From the NCBI RefSeq assembly GCF_000382185.1, contig NZ_KB907784.1, positions 496,001 through 560,000 on the forward strand: DNA of 64,000 bases, in the 5' to 3' direction. The first letter of the stretch is position 1. Every line of letters begins with the position of its first letter. The notes under the pieces were generated by a model. The model did no database searches and had not been told where the DNA came from. It saw only the letters and a list, made by a program, of their open reading frames with translations. This document shows, piece by piece, positions 52,614 through 60,857 of the stretch. The position numbers and the translations under genes were made by a program. The DNA comes from Bordetella sp. FB-8. Lineage in GTDB: Bacteria > Pseudomonadota > Gammaproteobacteria > Burkholderiales > Burkholderiaceae_B.

Positions 52614-53783
52614 TTATTTCAAGAGGACCCATTTGCCGTTTTTCACGACCATCATGAGCGCGGAGCGCTTGTCCATCCCGTTGTGGTTTTCGGGCGTCAT
52701 GTTGAACACGCCCTGCGTTCCGACCACGTCCTTGCTGTTTTCCAACGCATCGCGCAGCGCACTGCGGAATTGTTCCGTACCCGGTTGCGCCTTTTTCAGC
52801 GCCACGGGGACGGCATTTTTCAGAAGGATTTCGGCGTCATAGACATTGGAACCGAAGGTGGACGGTTTGGTGCCTTGTGCCTTTTCGTACTCGGCGATGT
52901 AGCCCAGAGCAACCTTCTTGATGGGGTTGCTATTGTCGAGCTGATTCACGACCTGCAGCGGGCCCGCGGCCATCAACGCCCCTTCCGCCGACTTTTTGGC
53001 AAGGCGCACGAAGTCGTCGGTGGCGGCGCCCTCGGTCTGGTAGATTTTGCCGCGATAGCCGCGCGAAACCAGCGACTGCTGGCCGAGCGCCGAAGTGCCG
53101 CCGGCCGCCGCCACCAGAATGGCGTCGGGGTTTGCTGCCACGAGATGGATGGTTTGCGCGGCAATACTGCTGTCGCTGCGCTGGAAACGCTCGTCGGCCA
53201 CGAGCTTGATGCCGGCTTTATCGATAATGGGCTTGAGGGTGGTGGCCCATTCCTCGCCGAGAGCGTCGTTTAGGCGCAGGAGACCGAGCGTCTTGATCCC
53301 GCCCTTGACCATGTTCCCGACCTCGGCTTGCAAAATCAGCGAGTTGGCCTGTGCGGTCTTGAAGACCCATTCGCGGACAGCATCCATCGGCTGGATGACG
53401 GCGTCGGTTCCGACGGCAGCGATGAGCGGCGTTTTCGATTCGGCCACGAAGTTCAGGATCGCCATGGCATTGGGAGAAATCGACGGGCCGATCAGCGCAT
53501 CGACGTGGTCTTCGCTGATGAGCTTCTTGACGTTGTTTACGGCGTTCGTCGCGTTGCCGCCGTCGTCGAGCACCGTGATCTGCACAGGCGTGCCGTCGAT
53601 TTCTTTGGGCATGAGCAGCGCCGAGTTGCGCTGCGGGATGCCGATGACGGCAGCCGGCCCGGTGCTGGAAACCATGAAACCGATCTTGATGGGAGTGGTC
53701 GCTGCGAGGCACGGCGCCGTGGACATGGAAATGGCTGCTGCGACGGAGGCCGAAATGAGTGCTCGGTGCTTGATGACTGACAT
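52614..53783 (-). CDS. Leu/Ile/Val-binding-protein-type periplasmic receptor
   Basis: A 389-residue type I periplasmic binding protein (Peripla_BP_6). The start at 53783 follows GAGGAG; a signal peptide ends near APCLAAT. The mature N-terminus IKIGFMVSSTGPAAVIG is typical, as is IGPSISPNAMAILNFVAE. Family ligands range from branched-chain amino acids to aromatic acids and amides. It is first in the transporter operon, with shared operator site 2 about 40 bp upstream. Confidence 0.92.
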   Translation of the reverse strand: MSVIKHRALISASVAAAISMSTAPCLAATTPIKIGFMVSSTGPAAVIGIPQRNSALLMPKEIDGTPVQITVLDDGGNATNAVNNVKKLISEDHVDALIGPSISPNAMAILNFVAESKTPLIAAVGTDAVIQPMDAVREWVFKTAQANSLILQAEVGNMVKGGIKTLGLLRLNDALGEEWATTLKPIIDKAGIKLVADERFQRSDSSIAAQTIHLVAANPDAILVAAAGGTSALGQQSLVSRGYRGKIYQTEGAATDDFVRLAKKSAEGALMAAGPLQVVNQLDNSNPIKKVALGYIAEYEKAQGTKPSTFGSNVYDAEILLKNAVPVALKKAQPGTEQFRSALRDALENSKDVVGTQGVFNMTPENHNGMDKRSALMMVVKNGKWVLLK

Positions 53784-54155
53784 GAAAGTCTCCTCGGTAA
53801 CGTTCGGTCGGCTGATAAATGTTGAATTACTGTAATTTGATAATATTGTTATAAAAACAGCCATAAAATAAACTTCGGGGAAACACCTATTCTTACAATA
53901 TTGTTTTGAGACATCTTTTGCTTGGCGATAAGCCAAGCGCAGGCAAGACCTTCGCGCCTGTTTCAGACGCTTGAAGAGGGAAGAACCCTGCCCGGCAGGG
54001 CCGACTGGCGAAAAGCCCGGGATAGAATTTTTCTAATTTCTCTTATTATGATAATTTTGTCTTTTCCAAGAGGAACCGTGACGGAGCGCCCCCCCACCGA
54101 AGGTTCCGCCCTGCCGCCGTTCTCCGGTATCAGGCCTGGCGCAGGCCCTGCCCGC
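53784..54155. other. Regulatory intergenic region upstream of the Liv-type operon
   Basis: No gene is seen. It is strongly AT-rich at 53810-53910 and again at 54025-54065. It carries shared operator site 2 and a short hairpin GCTTGGC / GCCAAGC (53920-53938). The 3' end of the propeller gene borders it. Confidence 0.6.
53819..53842 (+). promoter_or_regulatory. Shared operator motif, site 2
   Basis: Contains TGAATTACTGTAATTTGAT; the core ATTACTGTAAT is symmetric. It lies 36-59 bp upstream of the binding-protein start, in position to overlap the promoter. Confidence 0.65.
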
Positions 54156-55193
54156 TCACTTTTTGGCGATCGATTGGTGGGCCGGCCTCGTTCGCGCCAC
54201 CGCCGACGTCCACAATACGTCAGTGATTTCGCTGAACTCGCGCCATTCTTTCTTCCACGTATTGCCGCTATTGGTGGATGTGAACAGATCGCCGTATTTG
54301 GTGCCTGCAATCATCTGGGCGGTGTTCGCCGGGTTGATGCCGATGGCCCAGATGCATGAGTTGGGCTGCTGTGGAAACGGCTGGAACTCCCAGGCTCTTG
54401 CCGCATCCTGCGTGATGAGCACTTTGCTGGTGGCGCCTGGCGTGCCATCGGAAATACTGATGTAGAGCGTGTCTTCGGTGCCCGCCGGCACGCCCAGGGC
54501 ACGTATGTAGTACAGACCCCAGGCCTCCTTGGCCAGCAGGCCGGTCCAGGTCTGGCCTTCGTCTTCGCTGCGGTATACGGCGTTCACGCAGACCACGACG
54601 ACGACTTTGTTGCCTCGATTGGGCAGTACCGCGATGTTGTGAATATCGGTGTGAAAGTCGTACAGCAGGCGGTCGTCGACGCGCTCCCAGTCGTCGCCGC
54701 CGTCGCGGCTGTGAAACAGCCCGCCCTCTTCCAGGCCGAACCAGAGTTGGCTACGGTCGGTGGGATCGAAGGCGAACGCGAGCAAGCGCGGCCGGCTTAC
54801 ACCTGCGCAAAACTCGGGGATCTCGACAGGCGCGCGCGTCCAGCTCTTGCCACCGTCCAGCGTGCGCCACAGCACCGCGCGGGAGGGTGCCCCGGTGCCA
54901 ACAAAAATGCGATTGGCGTCTCGAGGATCGACTGCCACCTTCCAGACAGTCTGGCCGTTGAATGGACTGTCCACCCTTTCCCAGACGTTGCCCGTGTCGT
55001 GGCTGACGCACAGGCCGACATCGGTGCCAGCATAGACCGTCTCGGCCGAGATCGGGCTGGCGCTCAGCGAACGCACCGTGCCGTCGAACTCCAGGATTTG
55101 CCCGAGGCCCTGGCGGTGCCAGGTCAAGCCGTCGTCGGCGCTGCGCAGAATGGCCTGCCCGGCCGTTGCCACGAAAAGCGTGCCGTTACTCAT
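54156..55193 (-). CDS. Cytoplasmic Asp-box (BNR/sortilin-like) beta-propeller protein
   Basis: A 345-residue repeat protein. Asp-box motifs S/T-x-D-x-G-x-x-W recur about every 45-50 residues: SADDGLTW, SHDTGNVW, TLDGGKSW, SRDGGDDW, SEDEGQTW and STNSGNTW, with TQDAARAW as a degenerate one. This predicts a six- or seven-bladed propeller. No signal peptide is visible, unlike most sialidase-type Asp-box proteins. Its promoter carries shared operator site 3, so it likely belongs to the island regulon. Role unknown; a lactonase, lyase or scaffolding role is possible. Confidence 0.82.
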   Translation of the reverse strand: MSNGTLFVATAGQAILRSADDGLTWHRQGLGQILEFDGTVRSLSASPISAETVYAGTDVGLCVSHDTGNVWERVDSPFNGQTVWKVAVDPRDANRIFVGTGAPSRAVLWRTLDGGKSWTRAPVEIPEFCAGVSRPRLLAFAFDPTDRSQLWFGLEEGGLFHSRDGGDDWERVDDRLLYDFHTDIHNIAVLPNRGNKVVVVVCVNAVYRSEDEGQTWTGLLAKEAWGLYYIRALGVPAGTEDTLYISISDGTPGATSKVLITQDAARAWEFQPFPQQPNSCIWAIGINPANTAQMIAGTKYGDLFTSTNSGNTWKKEWREFSEITDVLWTSAVARTRPAHQSIAKK

Positions 55194-55265
55194 GCAATTC
55201 TCCCAATATATGAGTATTAAATGAATTACACAGCTTAATTATTACACTATTTTTTATCTAAATTC

Positions 55266-55289
55266 CATATTACAGTAATTCAGCATAAA
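55266..55289 (-). promoter_or_regulatory. Shared operator motif, site 3
   Basis: On the minus strand it reads TGCTGAATTACTGTAATATG, identical to site 2 over the 14-bp core. It is about 73 bp upstream of the propeller gene start and may also affect the divergent FMN reductase gene. Confidence 0.65.
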
Positions 55290-55461
55290 ATAGCCAGACA
55301 TCGGCGATGCTGATGCCGCTAGATGCCGGATCCGGCCCTCGCGTGCGAGAACGAGGCGCGGCGGTCGTCCTCGCGCGTGGCCCGGGCGCCCGCTGTCGCG
55401 GCCGGTTCGGCTAGCGTTACCAAGACGATGAATTTCAATTGCCAATGGCAAGGAGTGTGAT

Positions 55462-56043
55462 ATGAGCAAGGCACGCGACGTCGTAGTGCTGGTGGGCAGT
55501 CTGCGCAAGGACTCTCTCAACCGTAAGATGGCAAACGCGCTCGAGGCGCTGGCACCGCCCGAACTGAAGCTGGAAATCGTCGAGATCGGCCAGTTGCCGT
55601 TCTACAACCAGGACCTCGAAGCAGAAGCCGCGCCTCCCGCCTGGAAAGACTTTCGCCAGCGGGTAGCGCGCGCCGATGCTGTCCTGTTCGTCACGCCGGA
55701 ATACAACCGCAGCGTGCCGGCCGTTCTCAAGAACGCCATCGACGTGGGTTCTCGACCCTATGGCCGCAGCGTCTGGAATGCCAAGCCCGGCGCCATAGTC
55801 AGCGTGTCTCCCGGAGCCATCGCCGCATTTGGAGCGAATCACCATCTGCGTCAGTCGCTGACTTTCCTCAATATCCTGGCAATGCAACAACCGGAAGCCT
55901 ACATCGGCGGCGCTGACAAGCTGTTCGACGCCGACGGCACGCTGGTCAATGAAGATTCGCAAAAATTCCTGCAAAGCTTCATGCAGGCATTTTCCGCCTG
56001 GATCGCGAACTTTCTTGAAAACAGTCCAGGAGTCCAGGGTTAA
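55462..56043 (+). CDS. NADPH-dependent FMN reductase family protein
   Basis: A 193-residue flavodoxin-like reductase. The phosphate-binding loop is LVGSLRKDSLNRKMA and the flavin-ring segment is FVTPEYNRSVPAVLKNAID, both typical of the chromate/azo/FMN reductase family. It supplies reduced flavin or reduces quinones. AAGGAG-like sequence lies upstream of the ATG. It is divergent from the propeller gene and closes the island before glyQ. Confidence 0.9.
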   Translation: MSKARDVVVLVGSLRKDSLNRKMANALEALAPPELKLEIVEIGQLPFYNQDLEAEAAPPAWKDFRQRVARADAVLFVTPEYNRSVPAVLKNAIDVGSRPYGRSVWNAKPGAIVSVSPGAIAAFGANHHLRQSLTFLNILAMQQPEAYIGGADKLFDADGTLVNEDSQKFLQSFMQAFSAWIANFLENSPGVQG

Positions 56044-56338
56044 AAATCTCTTGCTCTTTACGGCATAGGCGTCGTAGCAGCACACCGCGGCAATCTCACT
56101 ACCTCTAACCGCTCAGATCATTGCGATTACACAACTCGCAATGGGGCATGACTCACCACGCTTCATTCAGGCGCATGGCTGTCCGCGGGTGCTGCTTGTT
56201 TCCTCTCTTGCAATGCCGGTGCGCGGAGTCCGGGCGGCCATTTTTATGAACAGTGCGGGGGGCAGCCTCTGCAGATCCGCGACGGCGGTCAACCGCAGCC
56301 CGCCGGACGAGCGCCGGAACTCCCGCAGGCCTGTCGAA

Positions 56339-56417
56339 GGCGCCTTAGGAACTCAAACCAGTCCCTCATTGAACCCAAGCCGGCGGCTCAAGAGCTCAAT
56401 CAAGGCACTTCAAGAAC
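56339..56417 (-). repeat. 22-bp-period repeat array, copy B
   Basis: In plus orientation units start at 56339 (GGCGCCTTAGGAACTC), 56382 (GGCGGCTCAAGAGC) and 56404 (GGCACTTCAAGAAC). A weak unit near 56361 fits the period, giving spacings of 22, 21 and 22. The reverse complement of 56382-56417 matches 39136-39171. Confidence 0.55.
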
Positions 56418-56450
56418 CCAGACCAGTCCAAAGTCCTTCGGCTCGCTGGC

Positions 56451-56478
56451 TTGGGAACCCGAGGAAGGAAGTTAAAAT
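56451..56478 (+). promoter_or_regulatory. Predicted glyQS promoter
   Basis: TTGGGA (56451-56456) and TAAAAT (56473-56478) are separated by 16 bp and lie 31 bp before the glyQ start. Confidence 0.5.
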
Positions 56479-56508
56479 GCCCGGTTTCCCGCCCATCTCG
56501 CCGGCAAA

Positions 56509-57426
56509 ATGCTTACCTTTCAGCAAATCATCCTCACCCTCCAGAACTACTGGGACAAGCAAGGCTGCGCCCTGCTGCAGCCCTACGACATGGAAGTCGG
56601 CGCGGGCACCTCGCATACCGCCACCTTCCTGCGCGCCATCGGTCCCGAGCCCTGGAAGGCCGCCTACGTCCAGCCCTCGCGCCGCCCCAAGGACGGCCGC
56701 TACGGCCAGAACCCCAACCGCCTGCAGCACTACTACCAGTTCCAGGTCGTCCTCAAGCCCGCGCCGGCAGACATCCTGGAGCTGTACCTGGGCAGCCTGC
56801 AGGCCCTGGGCTTCGACCTGAAGAAAAACGACATCCGCTTCGTCGAGGACGACTGGGAAAACCCCACGCTGGGCGCCTGGGGCCTGGGCTGGGAAGTATG
56901 GCTCAACGGCATGGAAGTGACCCAGTTCACCTACTTCCAGCAGGTCGGCGGCATCGACTGCAAGCCGGCCACCGGCGAGATCACCTACGGCCTGGAGCGC
57001 CTGGCCATGTACCTGCAGGGCGTGGAAAACGTCTACGACCTGACGTGGACCGAGGGCCTCAGTTATGGCGACGTGTATCTGCAAAACGAGCGGGAGCAAT
57101 CGGCCTACAACTTCGAGCATAGCGATGCCGACTTCCTTTTCACCGCCTTCGGCGCGCACGAGCGCCAGGCCCTGCACCTGATGGAAACGCAGCTCGCGCT
57201 GCCGGCCTACGAACAAGTGCTCAAGGCCGCGCACAGCTTCAACCTGCTCGATGCGCGCGGCGCCATCAGCGTCACCGAGCGCGCCGCCTACATCGGCCGC
57301 ATCCGCAACCTGGCCCGCAGCGTGGCGCAAAGCTACCTGGACAGCCGCGCGCGCCTGGGCTTTCCGATGGCGCCCAAGGCCTGGGCCGAAGAAACACTGG
57401 CCAAGCTCGACAAGAAAGTGGCTTGA
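56509..57426 (+). CDS. glyQ: Glycyl-tRNA synthetase alpha subunit
   Basis: A 305-residue class II catalytic subunit of the heterotetrameric enzyme. Family blocks: [34 protein letters not shown] and [19 protein letters not shown], plus the motif 3 region [14 protein letters not shown]. Length is typical of the bacterial alpha subunit. Followed by glyS after 9 bp. Confidence 0.97.
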   Translation: MLTFQQIILTLQNYWDKQGCALLQPYDMEVGAGTSHTATFLRAIGPEPWKAAYVQPSRRPKDGRYGQNPNRLQHYYQFQVVLKPAPADILELYLGSLQALGFDLKKNDIRFVEDDWENPTLGAWGLGWEVWLNGMEVTQFTYFQQVGGIDCKPATGEITYGLERLAMYLQGVENVYDLTWTEGLSYGDVYLQNEREQSAYNFEHSDADFLFTAFGAHERQALHLMETQLALPAYEQVLKAAHSFNLLDARGAISVTERAAYIGRIRNLARSVAQSYLDSRARLGFPMAPKAWAEETLAKLDKKVA

Positions 57427-57435
57427 ATAAAACAC

Positions 57436-59541
57436 ATGAGCAATCAAAATCTTCTCGTAGAACTGTTCGTCGAAGAACTGCCGCCCAAGGTACTCAGGAA
57501 ACTGGGCGACGCCTTTGCGGGCGTGCTGGCCGATCAACTCAGAGCGCAGGGCCTGTCGGGCGCGGACTCCGAGCTCACGGCCTATGCCTCGCCGCGTCGC
57601 CTGGGCGCGCACCTGACCGCGGTCGCCGCGCAGGCGGCCGACCGCGCCGTGTCGCAGAAACTCATGCCCGTGAGCGTGGGCCTGGACGCCTCGGGTCAAC
57701 CCACGCCCGCGCTGCTCAAGAAGCTGGCGGCGCTGGGAGCCGACGCTTCCGTGGTGCCGGCACTCAATCGCGCGCCCGACGGCAAGACCGAGGCCTTGTT
57801 CTACGAAAGCACCGCCAAGGGCGCCCTGCTGGCCGACGGCCTGCAGAAGGCGCTGGACGAGGCCATCGCCAGGCTGCCTATCCCGAAGGTCATGACCTAC
57901 CAGTTGGCCGACGGCTGGACCGACGTGAAGTTCGTGCGTCCCGCGCACGGCCTGGTCGCGCTGCATGGCACGCAGGTGGTGCCCGTCTCGGCCCTGGGCC
58001 TGACGGCAGGCAATGCCACGCACGGCCACCGCTTCGAAGCGACAGCCGATCCCATCATCATCAAGGACGCCGACAGCTATTCCGCGACGCTGCAGGAAAG
58101 CGGCGCGGTGATCGCCGGCTTTGACGCGCGCCGCGCGCAGATCCGGCGCCAGCTCGACGCGGCGGCGGCCAAGGCCGGCGGCGGCGTCAAGCCCATCGAC
58201 GACGAGGCCCTGCTGGACGAAGTGACGGCGCTGGTCGAGCGGCCCAACGTGCTGGTCTGCCAGTTCGAGCCGGAGTTCCTCGCCGTGCCGCAAGAGTGCC
58301 TCATCCTCACGATGAAGGCCAACCAGAAGTACTTCCCGTTGCTGGACGCAGCGGGCAAACTCACCAACAGATTCCTGGTCGTGAGCAACATCAGCCCCGC
58401 AGATGCCGGCGCGGTGATCGGCGGCAACGAGCGCGTGGTGCGCCCGCGCCTGGCCGACGCCAAGTTCTTCTTCGACCAGGACCGCAAGAAAACGCTGGCA
58501 AGCCGCGTGCCGGGACTGGCGAAAGTGGTCTACCACAACAAGCTTGGCACGCAGGGCGAGCGCGTGGAACGCGTGCGCGCGATCGCGCGCGCCATTGCCG
58601 AAAAGCTGGGTATCGATGCACGGCAGGCCGATCAGGCCGCGCAGCTGGCCAAGGCCGACTTGCTGACCGACATGGTGGGCGAATTCCCCGAGCTGCAAGG
58701 AATCATGGGCCGCTATTACGCCTTGAACGACGGCCTGGCGGCGGATGTCGCCGACGCCATCGAAGACCACTACAAGCCGCGTTTCGCCGGCGACGACCTG
58801 CCGCGCGGACAAGTCGGCGTGGCCGTGGCGTTGGCCGACAAGCTCGAAACGCTGGCCGGCATGTTCGGCATCGGCAACCTGCCCAGCGGCGATAAAGATC
58901 CGTTCGCGCTGCGTCGCCACGCCCTGGGCGTGGTGCGCATGCTGGTCGAGAAAGACCTGCCCCTGGACCTGGATGCCTTGCTCGCCCAGGTCGCAACCCC
59001 CGCTTTCGGCGGCAAGGTTCAGGATGCCAGTGCCGCGCTGGCCGACTTCATCTACGACCGCCTGGCCGGCCTGCTGCGCGAGCAAGGCTACAGCGCGCAG
59101 GAAGTCGACGCCGTGCTGGCCCTGCGCCCGCAGCGCCTGGGCGAAGTGGGCAAGAGGCTGGCGGCAGTGCGTGCCTTTGCCGCCTTGCCCGAAGCGGCCG
59201 CCCTGGCCGCGGCCAACAAACGCGTGGGCAACATCCTGAAAAAAGCCGACAGCCAGGTGCACCAGCGCATCGACGCCGCGCTGCTCAAGGAAGCGGCCGA
59301 GCAGGATCTGGCGGGCGTGTTGGCCACGGTGCGCGCCGCATCCGACAGGCTGTTCGACGCGGGCGAATACGCCGGTTCGCTACGCGAGCTGGCCGCGCTC
59401 AAAGGGCCGGTCGACGCCTTCTTCGACGGGGTGATGGTCAATGCCGAAGACCCGGCACTGCGCGCCAACCGTCTGGGGCTGCTCGCCAGCCTGCACGCCG
59501 CAATGAACCGCGTGGCCGACCTGTCGCGCCTCGCTTCCTGA
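57436..59541 (+). CDS. glyS: Glycyl-tRNA synthetase beta subunit
   Basis: A 701-residue beta subunit required for tRNA recognition and full activity. It starts with LLVELFVEELPPKVL, and ILTMKANQKYFPLLD, RPRLADAKFFFDQD and the HD-like segment around EDHYKPRFAGDDLPR are typical. The C-terminal anticodon-binding domain ends near 690. It is followed by gmhB after about 10 bp, in the conserved Burkholderiales order. Confidence 0.97.
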   Translation: MSNQNLLVELFVEELPPKVLRKLGDAFAGVLADQLRAQGLSGADSELTAYASPRRLGAHLTAVAAQAADRAVSQKLMPVSVGLDASGQPTPALLKKLAALGADASVVPALNRAPDGKTEALFYESTAKGALLADGLQKALDEAIARLPIPKVMTYQLADGWTDVKFVRPAHGLVALHGTQVVPVSALGLTAGNATHGHRFEATADPIIIKDADSYSATLQESGAVIAGFDARRAQIRRQLDAAAAKAGGGVKPIDDEALLDEVTALVERPNVLVCQFEPEFLAVPQECLILTMKANQKYFPLLDAAGKLTNRFLVVSNISPADAGAVIGGNERVVRPRLADAKFFFDQDRKKTLASRVPGLAKVVYHNKLGTQGERVERVRAIARAIAEKLGIDARQADQAAQLAKADLLTDMVGEFPELQGIMGRYYALNDGLAADVADAIEDHYKPRFAGDDLPRGQVGVAVALADKLETLAGMFGIGNLPSGDKDPFALRRHALGVVRMLVEKDLPLDLDALLAQVATPAFGGKVQDASAALADFIYDRLAGLLREQGYSAQEVDAVLALRPQRLGEVGKRLAAVRAFAALPEAAALAAANKRVGNILKKADSQVHQRIDAALLKEAAEQDLAGVLATVRAASDRLFDAGEYAGSLRELAALKGPVDAFFDGVMVNAEDPALRANRLGLLASLHAAMNRVADLSRLAS

Positions 59542-59550
59542 GTACGGTCC

Positions 59551-60123
59551 ATGATCATGAAACTCGTCATCCTCGACCGCGACGGCGTCATCAACCAGGA
59601 CAGCGACGCCTTCGTCAAAAACCCCGACGAATGGGTGGCCCTGCCGGGCAGCCTGCAGGCCATCGCGCGCCTGTCGCAGGCCGACTGGGTGGTGGTGGTC
59701 GCCACCAATCAGTCGGGCTTGGCGCGCGGCCTGTTCGATGTGTCGGCGCTCAACGCCATCCACTCGAAGATGCACCAGGAACTGATCAAGGTGGGCGGCG
59801 TGATCGACGCCGTCTTCATGTGCCCGCACGGCCCCAATGAAGGCTGTACCTGCCGCAAGCCGCTGCCGGGTATGTACCATGAGATCGGCCGCCGCTACGA
59901 CCTGGACTTGGCCGGCGTGCCTTGCCTGGGCGACTCGCTGCGCGACCTGCAGGCCGCGCACGCGGCCGGTTGCGCGCCCTGGCTGGCGCTCACCGGCAAC
60001 GGCGTCAAGACGCGCGACAAGGGCGGCCTGCCGCCCGGAACCCAAATCTGCAACGACCTGCCCGCCTTCGTCGACATACTGCTCGCCAACGACGGCAAGG
60101 CCGCGCGCAACACCGGAGCTTGA
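59551..60123 (+). CDS. gmhB: D-glycero-beta-D-manno-heptose-1,7-bisphosphate 7-phosphatase
   Basis: A 190-residue HAD phosphatase of LPS heptose biosynthesis. Catalytic DRDGVINQDSD is near the N-terminus, ATNQSGLARG is motif II region, and the zinc-binding loop is CPHGPNEGCTCRKP, the hallmark of GmhB. An alternative ATG two codons downstream (MKL) is possible. Its stop is 5 bp from plsC. Confidence 0.92.
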   Translation: MIMKLVILDRDGVINQDSDAFVKNPDEWVALPGSLQAIARLSQADWVVVVATNQSGLARGLFDVSALNAIHSKMHQELIKVGGVIDAVFMCPHGPNEGCTCRKPLPGMYHEIGRRYDLDLAGVPCLGDSLRDLQAAHAAGCAPWLALTGNGVKTRDKGGLPPGTQICNDLPAFVDILLANDGKAARNTGA

Positions 60124-60128
60124 CGGAC

Positions 60129-60857
60129 ATGGCCTGGCTGCGATCCCTCATCTACACCGTTTACCTGACCGTCACGGTCATACCGTACGCTTTTGCCTGC
60201 ATGATCTGGTCGCCCCTGCCCTCGGCGTGGCGCTACCGGCTCACCATGGGCTGGCCGCGCCTGGCGGTCTGGGGCGCGCGCGTCCTCTGCGGCATACGCT
60301 GGCAGGTCAAGGGCTGGGAGAATCTGCCCGACGGCCCGGCCGTGCTGCTGGCCAAGCACCAGTCGGCTTGGGAGACCCTGTTCCTGCCCTCACACATGCC
60401 GCGCCAGATCTGCTTTGTTTACAAACGCGAACTGCATCGCGTGCCCTTCTTCGGCTGGGGCCTGGCGCTGCTTTCCATGATCCCCATCGACCGCAGCAAG
60501 GGGCGCGACGCCTTCGATCAAGTGGTGCGCGTGGGCAAGCAGCGCCTGGACGAAGGCCGCTGGCCCCTGCTCTTTCCCGAGGGCACACGCGTGGCGCCCG
60601 GCAAGATGGGCCGCTTCAAATCGGGCGGCGCCCTGCTGGCCGCGCGAACCGGGGCTCCGGTGATCCCGATCGCACTGAACTCGGGCGAATGCTGGCGCCG
60701 CAACGCCTTCGTCAAGCGCCCGGGCCTGATCACCGTCTCGATCGGCCCGGCAATAGCGTCCCAAGGCCTCACGGCCGATGAACTGAACGCCAAGGTGCAT
60801 GACTGGATAGACGGAGAAATGCGCGTCCTCAACCCCGAACGCTATGGCCCCCCCTGA
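60129..60857 (+). CDS. 1-acyl-sn-glycerol-3-phosphate acyltransferase (PlsC family)
   Basis: A 242-residue membrane-associated acyltransferase that makes phosphatidic acid from lysophosphatidate. Block I reads KHQSAWETLF, i.e. H-x4-E where the consensus is H-x4-D. Block III is FPEGTRVAPG and block IV GAPVIPIAL. An N-terminal membrane segment is present. It overlaps the metallopeptidase gene by 14 bp. Confidence 0.9.
   Translation: MAWLRSLIYTVYLTVTVIPYAFACMIWSPLPSAWRYRLTMGWPRLAVWGARVLCGIRWQVKGWENLPDGPAVLLAKHQSAWETLFLPSHMPRQICFVYKRELHRVPFFGWGLALLSMIPIDRSKGRDAFDQVVRVGKQRLDEGRWPLLFPEGTRVAPGKMGRFKSGGALLAARTGAPVIPIALNSGECWRRNAFVKRPGLITVSIGPAIASQGLTADELNAKVHDWIDGEMRVLNPERYGPP

Larger units (their letters stand above)
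56044..56508. other. Intergenic region upstream of glyQ with 22-bp repeats
   Basis: A 465-bp stretch without a credible gene. It contains a short iterated repeat at 56339-56417 and the glyQ promoter at 56451-56478. The first half shows nothing I can assign. It is the boundary between the accessory island and the conserved glyQS block. Confidence 0.6.

Noticed and set aside
53986..54000. Short inverted repeat CCCTGCCCGGCAGGG as a terminator
   Set aside because: The stem is short and no T-run follows on either strand at a suitable distance.
56410..59262. 950-codon open frame on the minus strand opposite glyQ-glyS
   Set aside because: Antisense shadow of two certain housekeeping genes; composition (His/Gln/Gly/Arg-rich) is typical of frames opposite GC-rich coding sequence and no domain is recognisable.
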